Part shown: positions 50,679-62,555 of the stretch, in pieces
Position numbering within the stretch: the stretch's first letter is position 1
Layout: each line of letters begins with the position of its first letter
NCBI GenBank assembly: GCA_964006375.1
Contig: OZ023269.1
Location: 5,118,501 to 5,182,500, forward strand
Source: Tillus elongatus
Lineage: Eukaryota > Arthropoda > Insecta > Coleoptera > Cleridae
Length of the DNA stretch: 64,000 nucleotides
Reading direction: 5' to 3'
Translations under genes and position numbers: made by a program
Notes under the pieces: model-generated
Seen by the model: only the letters and a program-made list of their open reading frames with translations
Databases searched by the model: none
What the model was told of the DNA's origin: nothing

Positions 50679-51015
50679 AATTTGTGAAATAAAATAATTT
50701 TCTATTTTTAATGTTAATTTTTGTAATAAATCTGAAAATACTTAATATTTCCGAAACAGTTGAAGATAGGTATAGGACATTGTACATGAATTATGTCTAG
50801 AATTTTCTGAAGAATCCAAAAAATTAATAATATACAGGGGCTTGTATTTAAAATAAGAAAGTTGGTATTGGCCACTGTCACATGACGCACCCTATATAAT
50901 TTTTTTTTCTTGAAAAAGATGCGCAGTTAAAAATACAAATCGAAGTGTCCAAGCGTTTTTCCCAACACGCCCTCATTTATCCGTTATCGAATTTATTCCA
51001 TTTGGCTGTTCCACA

Positions 51016-51018
<3 letters not shown>
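50679..51018 (-). repeat. Right terminal inverted repeat of family B
   Basis: 340 bp counterpart of 48951-49290. It lies about 240 bp upstream of the transposase start, so the promoter may lie in the 50438-50678 segment or in this repeat. Confidence 0.95.

Positions 51019-51097
<79 letters not shown>
51019..51097. repeat. (TA)n microsatellite
   Basis: Right half of the array split by the family B mariner. Confidence 0.95.
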
Positions 51098-51100
<3 letters not shown>

Positions 51101-53265
51101 ACCGATAACTCAAAAAATAATGAACCAATCTTGATCAAACTTGGTGAGTACCTTCCTTCCGCAAGTGGCTTGGATAAGTTCGTTAACCAGGAAAATCAGA
51201 CCAGGTTTTCCCGAAAAATGTTGTATTTTCCTTAGAGAAAAATGTATATCTTCGGAAATAACAAAGTAAGGGTAACTAAATTTGATACGTGTGTTTGTAT
51301 TATAAAGAGTCAACTCTGTACAAAAATTTAGGTCTCTAGCTTTAAAGAGACAGAAGTTATGGGCAGTTAAAGAAACACATTTTGGAGTTTTCCTCAAAAC
51401 GTCAAACTCGCATTTTAAACGTCAAAGTTGGCAATGTTTAGGCAAAAAACGTGAAACAAATACCGATTGTAAAAAGAAAATGTTGCAAGAAGAGTGTTCT
51501 GCGAACCCTCAAGTTTCAGATTCACACCGTCATTGCCCTTCAATTTACTTATATGTTTACAAAATATTAATTTAAAATAGACCCTTTTTTAATGCTTTGG
51601 CTGTCAGTTTAGTTAAGTTAATGCCTTTTTGGATAAGTGAATTTTATGGTTTAACGGTCAATAATTGTTTTTAAGCTAATTTTTGTAGAACAAATTCGTT
51701 AATGCATTTTTGCATTTTTTATCGAAATATGATGCGCTTGTAAGAAAAAAATCTGAACGCAGTAAGTGCGTTTTGGTAGCAAATTTTCGGTAAATTTGCA
51801 GTTTAGCTCCAGAACGCTTTTCAAAAAACAGTTTTCAGAAACCTGCCTAGCCCCCCCCCCTGGATCCACAAACCACAAGAAAAATTTCTTGTTCACACCC
51901 CCCAAGGAAGTTACGGGACCAGGAGTGAGTAGGGGTGTATAGTTTTTTTTAGCTAATTTTCGTAGAACAAATTCGTTAACGCATTTTTGGATTTTTTATC
52001 GAAATATGATGCCTTTGTAAGAAAAAAATCTGGACGCAGTAAGTGCATCTTGGTAGCGAATTTTCGGTAAATTTGCAGTTTAGCTCCCGAATGTTTTTCA
52101 AAAAACTGTTTTCAGAAACCTGCCTAGGCTGGATCCACAAACCCCCAGAAAATTTCTTGTTCACACTCCCCAAGAAAGTTATGGGACCAGGAGTGAGTAG
52201 GGGTGTATAATTCTTTTTTAACTAATTTTCGTAGAATAAATTCGTTAATGCATTTTTGCATTTTTATCGAAATATGATGCGTTTGTAAGAAAAAAATCTG
52301 GACGCAGTAAGTGCGTTTTGGTAGCGAATTTTCGGTAAATTTGCAGTTTAGCTCCTGAACGCTTTTCAAAAAATTGTTTCCAGAAACCTGCCTAGGCTCC
52401 CTCCTGGATCCACAAACCGCAAGAAAAATTTCTTGTTTACACCCCCAAGGAAGTTACGGGACCAGGAGTGAGTAGGGGTGCTGGGCGGGGTAGGTAGTAA
52501 AAAGGAAATATGAGCAGAAAATTCGAATAAAACAGGCTTGAAAGCTGTCTTTTTCACGTCTTGAAGCCATATTCCCCTTAAACCCTGCCTGCCCCGCACA
52601 GCATCCCTATCCCCCCCAGGTGCCGTAACTTCCTTGGCGACATTTTTCTTGTGGTTTATGCAGCGAGGTGGTTGTATGCACGCGAGGAGGAAGGAAAATT
52701 CCCACGACGAAGCAGCCACCCTCCAACCCCTGCCACAAGTCGAACCGGGGGGTGTCTGCTTCATCGTATGCAACCCCCCCTCCCCCTCGTGTGCATACAA
52801 CCACCCTCGTTGCATAAACCCCAAGAAAAAGTTCTTGTTCATACCCCCCAAGGAAGTAACGTGACTTGGGCAAATAGGGGTGCTGAGCGGGGTGGGCAGG
52901 GTTTAATAGACAGCTTTCAAGCAATTTTTGTATATTTTCAAACCATAAGTAATTTTGATAAAATATAGTACATTGTTTTTACTACAGAGGCTATACCGAT
53001 AATCAAATTTATGCCTGCTCGCATTTGCTATTAAAAACATTTTAATGGAAATTCACTTCCATAACACATTTGCTGCATCCAGACTTTTGAAAAATGTTTA
53101 TATATTCTCAAACAATAAATTTATTTCGATGAAATATGGTACATTGTTTCTACTATATAGCCAACCAAGTTTGATGCCTGCTTTCATCAAAGAAAGACAT
53201 TTGCTATTAAAAATATTTTAAAGAAAATTCGCTACCATAACGTACTTGCTGCCTTCAGAGATTTT
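51098..53265. repeat. Composite ~2.1-kb repeat, copy 2
   Basis: Same order as 44422-46545: arm B (CCGACCGATAACTCAAAAAA), then three tandem units of 270-280 bp (starting 51675, 51952 and 52221; copy 1 has two). A palindrome centred near 52736 follows, whose right arm is cut short at about 52930, then MITE-like text to 53265. Each tandem unit includes GGACGCAGTAAGTGC and a block ending GGACCAGGAGTGAGTAGGGG. Open frames of up to 160 codons arise from the palindromic C-rich text and have no recognisable domains. Confidence 0.8.
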
Positions 53266-53590
53266 TTTATGTCCTACAAGATGGGAGTAGGGTGACTTGA
53301 GGATAGATGACTCGCTTTTTTTAGATGAGTATGAGTTCACTTTGAATAGGTTTCAAAAATATTTATATTTTTTATGAAACACTAAATATAAAACATGGTT
53401 TTAATTTCAAAAGTGTAAATAGTTAATAAGTCGTTAGCTCAATCTTATGTCGCTTCTTTTTTATGTCCTACAAGATGGGAGTAGGGTGACTTGAGGATAG
53501 ATGGCTCGATTTTTTTTAGATGAGTATGAGTTAACTTTGAACATGTTTCAAAAATATTTATATTTTTTATGAAATACTAAACTTAGTAAA
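53266..53590 (+). repeat. Direct repeat pair separated by a 70-bp duplicated segment
   Basis: TTATGTCCTACAAGATGGGA and the next ~110 bp occur at about 53268-53385 and 53460-53578. Between them lies 53386-53455, a near copy of 48721-48790 (ATAAAACATGGTTTTAATTT). Confidence 0.75.
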
Positions 53591-53763
53591 AGTAATACAA
53601 AATGTCGGATAAGTTGAAAAAAAAAACATAAACAGTTTTATATAAAAGAATAAAAAACAATTAAAAAACCATCTCTCCTCTTAGGTTTAGGTGAGATGGC
53701 GCAACCTATAAGTAAATGTAACTTTCGTTTTTGTGCAAAAATGTCCCTAAATAATTCAGGCAT

Positions 53764-54045
53764 TACTTCGTTTTATACATAATACCACAGGAATGACAAA
53801 ATTTTGACCATGGATCGTGAAACTTATGCAAACAATGCCTACATTTCACCCAGTCGACAGTCTTGGTTGTTTGTGAATAAAATTCGTCACAACCAGTACA
53901 GTTTTCTCCAGGATCCACCAAGCCATCTGAGGAGTCGCGCAAAAAAATGTTTCTGTCATCGTTTTCGTCCGACGACGTCCAATTTTTTTGTACGCTTAGA
54001 CGAATGCTTCAGAGGTGCTGTTGGTTTCTTACCCATTTCTGTTTT
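53764..54045 (-). pseudogene. C-terminal zinc-finger fragment resembling pogo/Tigger-like transposases
   Basis: The minus strand reads SDENDDRNIFLRDSSDG, then CTGCDEFYSQTTKTVDWVKC and RHCLHKFHDPWSKFCHSC, before a stop at 53766-53764. The CxxC, CxxC, H, CxxC pattern after an acidic stretch is common at the end of insect pogo/jerky-type transposases. No DDE domain is attached. Its relation to the element at 57947 cannot be tested, because that element is cut by the window end. Confidence 0.45.
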
Positions 54046-54259
54046 TGGTTAAGGAAAAGTACCACTTAGTTTTAGAAGAAATATTCTCACTAAAAGATTT
54101 TTAATTAAAAATGTGTCAAAAAATGATACATTAATAAAAATATATGATTTATTTATCGCCGATCTAATAAATAAGAGATGGCAAAAAGCAAAAAGTATAC
54201 CAATGGTAGAGGCATACGAACATTTGTTAAATGCGACAGATAACATTTTTCATGAAATT

Positions 54260-54391
54260 ACATACAGACTTGGAGACTAATTCTCTGGCTTCACTGTTGG
54301 TTTTTGTAGGTGAAGGACGTAGCCAGCGCGTGAGCTAACTGGAGCAAAAACCAACAGTGAAGCCAGAGAAGTAGTCTCCAAATCTGTATGT
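54260..54391. repeat. Hairpin with 47-bp arms
   Basis: Left arm 54260-54306 and right arm 54345-54391 are reverse complements with two mismatches; the loop is 38 bp. Both contain TCTGGCTTCACTGTTGG. Foldback MITE or hairpin RNA source; no target duplication recognised. Confidence 0.85.
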
Positions 54392-56567
<2,176 letters not shown>

Positions 56568-56720
56568 TTAAAACCTAAACGTAAACCATAGGATAAACTG
56601 GGACACATATCGCCTAGGGATAGTTGTTCCATCTGTAAAAGAATCTATTAATGCACTTTTCTTCCAAGGCTCTGGAAATTATAGCGTTCAGGCTTGATCC
56701 GGAAAGCCTCTTTCCAGAAA

Positions 56721-56722
<2 letters not shown>

Positions 56723-56805
<83 letters not shown>
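56723..56805. repeat. (TA)n microsatellite
   Basis: Pure TA of about 83 bp, directly upstream of an RNase H-like coding fragment. Confidence 0.95.
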
Positions 56806-56809
<4 letters not shown>

Positions 56810-56910
56810 TAGATGGTTCCAAAGTGGAGAACAAAATCGCCTGTGTTTGTTACGATCCTATTACCAACAAACAAAGAATGCTTTCCGGTGGTCAACCATT
56901 GCCTAACAAT
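56806..56910 (+). pseudogene. RNase H-like fragment of a non-LTR retrotransposon
   Basis: [17 protein letters not shown] followed by [13 protein letters not shown] resembles the start of RNase H in R1/I-type LINEs (TDGSK-x-GAAV). The frame starts out of the TA array, so the upstream part is missing. Very short. Confidence 0.4.
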
Positions 56911-57256
56911 CCTTTTATATTTATATATAAAGATTTTTTTTTTGAAGGGAAAGAAATGACTAAAACATAGTTTTAAAAAAGAGGTAACTATATAATTATA
57001 TTTTTAGAGGTAGGATAATTTTAGTATATTCATATCTAAAAAGAAAAGTGTAAAGGTGATCTAACGACTTTACTAAAGGGTAGCAAAGGATCGCCAAAAA
57101 CTGCCAATGCCCGATCAAATCCACAGCCAGTAAATCGAAACACACCCACAGATGCATTTTTAATACTGTCTCTTCGTCTCTGTATGGAATGTATTACGTT
57201 TCTGGTGATATCATGTCTACAAATTTTAATTCTGAATAGTAAATAGCCAATTTTTT

Positions 57257-57324
<68 letters not shown>

Positions 57325-57946
57325 TTCAGATATAATATCACAGGTGTCAGCCAGAGAAATCCATTTTAAATTTGTAGTAGTATACACTAAACCAAAAACA
57401 AAGAGTGAACATTTGCTAAATTGAAATGAGGCAACACTGGACTCGCAAAATGAAACTGTTTATCAGGGTTTAATATTTTGTGTCTTCCAGGATGAGTCCG
57501 GGACAGAAGCACATATAGCATTTCTCATTTACGCTGTTTTATCAAGATTCTATGTCATTTCCAAACAAATAAGAAACGAATTCCATTTTATCACAAGAAA
57601 AATGGTTTTACAACCTGTTGTATCTATCTTACCAAACTGTACACATCAGGATAATGTTCATGAGAGATGTCAGTTTGAGTAATGTTACGATGACATCCAG
57701 TTTATTTGTTTAGATGCGAACTGCATGCTTGATCTTATTCTGTGACCATTTCTATAAAGCCTCGCTGGTTATGAGGATATATACGATTGTCCTCTTGCAG
57801 ATATTAATACGAGTGTATAGAGTGATTCCGGAAACATATTCATTCTTAATCTTTGTACATGTAATGCGAATTTCAAAGTAAAATTTAAGACCTAAGTGGA
57901 TAAACGGGTTATGTGGCGTTTTTTTTTTCTTCTAAGAATTGTTATA
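56911..57946. other. No gene recognised; one (TA)n array
   Basis: Contains a TA array at 57263-57321. No supported coding sequence. Confidence 0.5.
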
Positions 57947-57975
57947 CAGTAGAAACTCGATAACGTGAATACGCG

Positions 57976-58381
57976 AGATAACAATAGCCAACTCATACAA
58001 TGTATATAAGAAGTACAGATCCCGATTCAACACCCAAGGTCGCTGACGAATGGGTTAATTAAAAGCAGCGCAATAAGAAGAATAGACTATTCATAAATGG
58101 GTAAACAACTAGACCTTCAATTCAGCAACCAGCCACCTGCTAGGATCACCTTCAAGACTGCAACTTAGGTGGAAACCGCCTCTCGGTCCACGCCCCACCA
58201 GAGACTATATATGGAAGTTACCAGACCACGGACGGACATTCCTACATTGTTATTGCTTGAGTCTCTTTTAAATTGTCATAATTTATATTTATCATTTTTT
58301 ATTATTATTCATAAGTATTTTATGTAACTATAATCAATAAATTCTTTTAAAAAGTCAAGTGTGTTAACAAGAAAGTTAACT
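57976..58381 (+). repeat. 5' LTR
   Basis: 406 bp. It carries TATATAAGAAG near 57998 and GACTATATATGG near 58202 as possible TATA-like boxes, and AATAAATTC near 58335 as a polyadenylation-like signal. It ends AAGTTAACT just before the primer-binding site. Confidence 0.93.
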
Positions 58382-58398
58382 GGCGCAGTCGCAACGGA
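58381..58398 (+). promoter_or_regulatory. Primer-binding site
   Basis: TGGCGCAGTCGCAACGGA starts at the last base of the LTR. TGGCGCAGTCG-type sites in gypsy-like elements pair with a tRNA 3' end, often tRNA-Ser; the exact tRNA cannot be settled from here. Confidence 0.7.
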
Positions 58399-58477
58399 TA
58401 GTGCTGAAGAACCAAAAGTATATTGATTCTTTGCGTTTCAACGCTTAACAGCCAAAGAACCGATCAAGAGAGACGTC

Positions 58478-58512
58478 ATGAAGACAGCAGCAATAGCATC
58501 GATTCTGTAAGT
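58478..58512 (+). promoter_or_regulatory. Short leader ORF and splice donor
   Basis: An ATG at 58478 opens 29 nt that end at a consensus donor (GATTCT/GTAAGT, exon end 58506). The phase fits the acceptor at 60853, so splicing would add a short hydrophobic start to the env frame. In gypsy-type elements env is made from such a spliced RNA. Inference from sequence only. Confidence 0.55.
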
Positions 58513-58530
58513 TGTTTGCTTCCTTTATTT

Positions 58531-58532
<2 letters not shown>

Positions 58533-58606
<74 letters not shown>
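58533..58606. repeat. (TA)n array in the retrotransposon leader
   Basis: 74 bp of TA between the splice donor and the gag start. It lies inside an element whose LTRs are nearly identical, so it either travelled with the element or expanded since insertion. Confidence 0.95.
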
Positions 58607-58607
<1 letters not shown>

Positions 58608-58636
58608 TGTATTTCCTCATATATTGATAATATTAT

Positions 58637-59263
58637 ATGTCTGATAGCGATATTGATAATTTAGAACATTTGGAATATAGATTAAGAAATATTAGTATTG
58701 GCGAAATTGATATTGTAGAACAACCCGATATAAATAATTCTAGAAACAATTTAAATATGGCAAATCAATTCCAAGAGTTTTACCTTAAAGCAATCCCCGA
58801 ATTTAACGGACAACCTGAAAATGTAGGGAACTTCTTAAAAGCTTGTGATCTAGTAATGAACCAATTCTATGATGCAGATAATCCAAATTTATATCTTAAC
58901 CATTTCCTATTAAATTATATTCAAACGAAACTAATTGCACAAGCCAGGTTAATTATTAACACTAAAGTTATAAACACATGGGTAGACTTAAGACGGGCAA
59001 TTGTTGAGAACTTTACCGACCAGCGAGATGAAATTAGCTTACTAGGCGAATTATTGACACTGAAACAGAGACATAACGAGGATGCCTTAGCGTTCAGTAA
59101 TCGTTGCAGACACATTGAACAATTACTCATCTCTAATTTAATATCTAATGAACGTAACGAGGGAATTTTAGTATTAAAACAAAACATGTACAGACAACAA
59201 ACTACTTTAGACCCTATCTATACGGCAGGAAATTCACAATATATACAGACCATAAACCATTAA
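58637..59263 (+). pseudogene. gag, C-terminally truncated
   Basis: The ATG at 58637 opens a 208-residue frame. Text such as FYLKAIPEFNGQPENVGNFL and TWVDLRRAIVENFTDQRDE, and LKQRHNEDALAFSNRCR, is typical of the capsid-like part of gypsy gag. At about 59200 the sequence passes into RNase H-encoding DNA in a different frame, and translation stops at 59261. The C-terminal nucleocapsid region is lost. The structural protein would coat the RNA in particles. Confidence 0.85.
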
Positions 59264-60876
59264 AATGGCTATTTTCCCTGAAACAACCCAACTCACAATT
59301 ATTAAGGTGGAGACTCAAACTAGAAGAGTACGATTTCAAAATAGAATATAAAAAAGGTAAATTAAATAATGCCGCGGACGCACTTTCGAGAGTAGAGATA
59401 AACCCCTTAGATGTAGATAACCAATCAATGATAAACAATGTAGACGAAAATGACGACGTTATAACCATAAGCGACGGAGAAACAAGAAATTCCAACGCAG
59501 ATTCTTATTCCGCGCCGGGCATGCCAATCTTAGAAGAAGAAATAATCAACAGTAAAACAAACCAGATATTCTTTAAAAATGGTATCAGCATTTTTAAAGA
59601 ATATCTGGAGATTTTATCACTCAGAAAGGACAAAAGGAATTTTATTCACGCCACATTCAGTTTAAACGAGCCAAATCAAATAGAACAATTTATCAAAGAA
59701 TATTGCCTACCACAGAGAAAATATTACTGTCTATTTGTAAATGAACGAGATTATGAAATGGTAAGTTCGGCAATTAATCAAAAATTTAATAACGTAGACT
59801 CACCTAAATTTTATAGATGTTTAGAAACTAGAGAAGAAATAAATAGCGAAGAAGAACTCCAAGAGAAAATAGTTCTATTTCACGAGGGAAAGAGTAATCA
59901 TCGAGGCGCTGATGAGACCTATTTACGAATGAAACGCAAATACTATTTTCCGGATTTAAAGCGAAAAATAGAAGAGTTTATAAAAAGTTGCGAGTTATGT
60001 AAAACATGTAAATACAACAGAAATCCGGCGCAAATTTCACTAGAACACACACCCACACCATCTAGGCCTTTAGAAATCTTACACCTAGACACTTTCCAAA
60101 TTGAAACGTCTCAATTTCTAACAGTATTCGACCCCTTTAGTAAATTCGGGCAAGCATTTCCGATAAAAAGTAAAAATGCAACAGAAATCTCCAAGAACTT
60201 AATTAAATACTTTTCCCAATACGGAAGCTGTAAAACAATAATTTCGGACGCAGGGACTGAATTCTCAAATATATTAATAAAAGAGCTATTAAAAGCTTAC
60301 CAAAATGAATTACATGTGACAACACCGCAAAATCCGATGTCAAACGGACCGATAGAAAGATTTCACAGTACAATAATTGAGCACTATAGATTATTTAAAA
60401 CAAAATTTAAAGAAATGAAACCAATTGACTTAATGCCTTATTGTATTTTCGCCTATAACTCCTCCATACACTCGCAAACCTTAAAACCACCTTTTGAGCT
60501 AATATTCGGATATACACCTGAATTATTTAATTATGACCCAGAAGTAATTATCACCCAAGAATATAACACGAAACATAAAGACTTAATGAAAATCATATAC
60601 GAAGTCATTCAAGACCGAATCGAAAACTCAAAATACAAAACGTTACAACGGACGAATAAAAATACTAACCAACCTTTTAAAGAAGGAGACATAGTATACA
60701 AAAAGATCCCTCCAGGATTTCACAAAAAACACAAAAACCCTTTTACTGGACCTTATTCAATAATTTCCCTGATTGAACATAATAAAGCCATAATACTAAA
60801 TCACAGAACTGACGAACAGACAATCACCCATTTACGCAATCTTCGCCTTGCAGGTTCATTCTCTTCACCAGAGTAA
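59206..60876 (+). CDS. pol fragment: end of RNase H and integrase
   Basis: Open from the deletion junction; the first ATG is at 59428, giving 482 residues. Upstream in frame are YTDHKPLKWL and NNAADALSRVE, the end of RNase H. From Met 59428: an HHCC zinc finger (His152, His158, Cys188, Cys191); the integrase core with Asp221 (LHLDTF), Asp274 (ISDAGTEF) and Glu310 (GPIERFHS), 35 residues between the last two; then a C-terminal domain (GDIVYKKIPPGFHKK). Protease and RT are deleted, and there is no gag-pol continuity. The integrase would insert the cDNA if supplied in a working polyprotein. The frame lies one base behind gag. Confidence 0.9.
   Translation, partial: FRPYLYGRKFTIYTDHKPLKWLFSLKQPNSQLLRWRLKLEEYDFKIEYKKGKLNNAADALSRVEINPLDVDNQSMINNVDENDDVITISDGETRNSNADSYSAPGMPILEEEIINSKTNQIFFKNGISIFKEYLEILSLRKDKRNFIHATFSLNEPNQIEQFIKEYCLPQRKYYCLFVNERDYEMVSSAINQKFNNVDSPKFYRCLETREEINSEEELQEKIVLFHEGKSNHRGADETYLRMKRKYYFPDLKRKIEEFIKSCELCKTCKYNRNPAQISLEHTPTPSRPLEILHLDTFQIETSQFLTVFDPFSKFGQAFPIKSKNATEISKNLIKYFSQYGSCKTIISDAGTEFSNILIKELLKAYQNELHVTTPQNPMSNGPIERFHSTIIEHYRLFKTKFKEMKPIDLMPYCIFAYNSSIHSQTLKPPFELIFGYTPELFNYDPEVIITQEYNTKHKDLMKIIYEVIQDRIENSKYKTLQRTNKNTNQPFKEGDIVYKKIPPGFHKKHKNPFTGPYSIISLIEHNKAIILNHRTDEQTITHLRNLRLAGSFSSPE
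60843..60854 (+). promoter_or_regulatory. Splice acceptor for env RNA
   Basis: TTCGCCTTGCAG/G at 60842-60854 fits a 3' splice site. It lies inside the end of the integrase gene and opens directly into the env frame, in phase with the donor at 58506. Inference. Confidence 0.5.
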
Positions 60877-60962
60877 AACCACAATTAGAAGACCTAACAG
60901 ACAATCCAGGCATACTGCCACGCAAACTGGGACAAGCCTTTTCAGAAAACGATAAATGGAGA

Positions 60963-62531
60963 ATGATTCATATACATGACCTAAGACAACTATACGACGA
61001 CTTTGACAGACTAAAAACTTACTTTGACAACATAATAAGCGTAATGAATGCAGAATACAAATTAGAATACAAAAATTTTATTTTAACAATCAATTTCACC
61101 ATCAGCAATATTGATGACACATTTTATCGAATGTTTCCAAGAACGATTAGGAACAAAAGAGGTATAATAAACGGACTAGGATCAATATTCAAATCAATAA
61201 CTGGGAACTTAGATGCAGATGACGGCGACAGAATATATAAAGCTCTTGAAATTTTGAGGAAAGATCAAAATCAAGTACATCAACTTTTTAGTTCACAGAC
61301 ATCCCTAATGATAGATGCTATAACAGAGTTCAATAAAACAATAGACAACCTGAACCATAACCAAGAAGCCATAGTAGCGAGAATAAACGATTTGGAATAT
61401 ACAATAGACAGTCTAAAAAGCGACCAACTAACAAATTTTCATAGAGTAAAACATTTGGAATTACTCACTCAAATCAGTTATTTGTTAAATAAGGTACTAA
61501 ACATGATATTAACAACAGAAAATGCAATTACTTTTTCAAAATTGAACACGTATCATACGTCAATACTGAAACCGAAATTTATATCAAAAGAATTAGAGAA
61601 TATTGAAAACCATATCTCAAAATCAAGATTAATAACAAAATCCGACATTTCATTTTATGAAAAAATATTTAACATAAAAACCGTTCAAATTGATTTTAAA
61701 ATTATATTCCAAATAGATATACCCTTAGTAGACAAATCAGATTATATTTATTATCAATTGTATGCATTACCAGTCCCTAAAAATCCATATACCTTCAGAA
61801 TGATTGTCCCTAGAACCAAGTACCTAATCCTTAGCAGCAAACACTACGCTTACAGAAACGAAAAGTGTAGGAATCTAAAAGACCAGACATACTTTTGTGA
61901 AAATGACAACCCGACAGCACTTAACGAAAACAACCCATGCGAAGTTAAACTGATCAACTTCCAGAAACCGATAAACAATTGCAAGCAAGAACTTGTCAAA
62001 ATAACAAAAACAACAGTCTCTAAATATGGCAATACCCAATACATAATAGTGGCACCCGAAGAAACGAAAATCAAACTTAGCTGCGAAGAAAATGAAGAAA
62101 CCAAAATAATCAGCGGAACAAAACTGGCGACTTTGAAACCCAAATGCCAACTTATCATCAATAACGAAAGATTTAGTTCAGTACAAATGGCATCGGAAAC
62201 ACAACAATCATTCAATCTCCCAAACATCGAATTGGTAACAAATAAAGCACCCATATTCCCAGACAAATTACCAGAACTAAAATTAGAAAATGTCCAACTG
62301 CACGACTTGAACAATATCAAATCCCAGTTACAATCCATCAATGGCAAAATTCCAGGAACCATCGATTTGCCCATATACCACCCTAGTGTATGGACAATTA
62401 TACTATACCTTGTGATAATAATAACAATAATCACAATAACTGCAAGATACTTCTGGCAAAAATCAAAAACGAAAACTGCTGACTCCAAACCAATTACTGG
62501 ATTCCCGATGACTATTCGGAACGAACCATAG
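60963..62531 (+). CDS. env: errantivirus envelope-like glycoprotein (F-type)
   Basis: 522 residues from the first in-frame ATG; the frame is open upstream to the presumed splice acceptor at 60853, so the true start is probably on the spliced leader. A furin-type site RNKR ends at residue 66 and is followed by a Gly-rich, hydrophobic stretch, the arrangement of baculovirus F-type fusion proteins carried by errantiviruses. Residues ~100-180 look coiled-coil-like; several Cys lie at ~310-400. A membrane segment spans ~475-498, with a 24-residue tail. The protein is a membrane glycoprotein for particle entry in this family. The frame is uninterrupted; function is not shown. Confidence 0.9.
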   Translation: MIHIHDLRQLYDDFDRLKTYFDNIISVMNAEYKLEYKNFILTINFTISNIDDTFYRMFPRTIRNKRGIINGLGSIFKSITGNLDADDGDRIYKALEILRKDQNQVHQLFSSQTSLMIDAITEFNKTIDNLNHNQEAIVARINDLEYTIDSLKSDQLTNFHRVKHLELLTQISYLLNKVLNMILTTENAITFSKLNTYHTSILKPKFISKELENIENHISKSRLITKSDISFYEKIFNIKTVQIDFKIIFQIDIPLVDKSDYIYYQLYALPVPKNPYTFRMIVPRTKYLILSSKHYAYRNEKCRNLKDQTYFCENDNPTALNENNPCEVKLINFQKPINNCKQELVKITKTTVSKYGNTQYIIVAPEETKIKLSCEENEETKIISGTKLATLKPKCQLIINNERFSSVQMASETQQSFNLPNIELVTNKAPIFPDKLPELKLENVQLHDLNNIKSQLQSINGKIPGTIDLPIYHPSVWTIILYLVIIITIITITARYFWQKSKTKTADSKPITGFPMTIRNEP

Positions 62532-62544
62532 GCTTCGTTCTCTA

Positions 62545-62555
62545 AAGGATGGAGG
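62545..62555 (+). promoter_or_regulatory. Polypurine tract
   Basis: AAGGATGGAGG immediately before the 3' LTR, where plus-strand DNA synthesis is primed. Confidence 0.8.

Larger units (their letters stand above)
48951..51018 (-). mobile_element. Complete mariner-like transposon (family B) with 340-bp inverted repeats
   Basis: Left terminal repeat 48951-49290 and right 50679-51018, each exactly 340 bp, both starting CAGTGTGGAACAGCCAAATG when read inward. I see only a handful of mismatches. The element is flanked by TA on both sides (48949-48950, 51019-51020), inside a TA array. Length is 2068 bp. It holds one uninterrupted transposase gene on the minus strand. Near-identical repeats and an intact gene suggest recent transposition. 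Long terminal repeats of this size are unusual for mariners, whose ends are often about 30 bp. Confidence 0.95.

Noticed and set aside
52366..52968. Open frames up to 161 codons
   Set aside because: Same palindromic composite repeat as at 45312; the sequence does not resemble any protein family and recurs as non-coding repeat.
58637..60876. Functional gag-pol with programmed frameshift
   Set aside because: The frame offset at the junction looks like programmed frameshifting, but protease and RT are absent and the join falls inside RNase H, so it is a deletion.
61850..62488. A 212-codon frame on the minus strand, rich in hydrophobic residues
   Set aside because: It is the antisense of the env gene; the plus-strand frame has the expected motifs and position.
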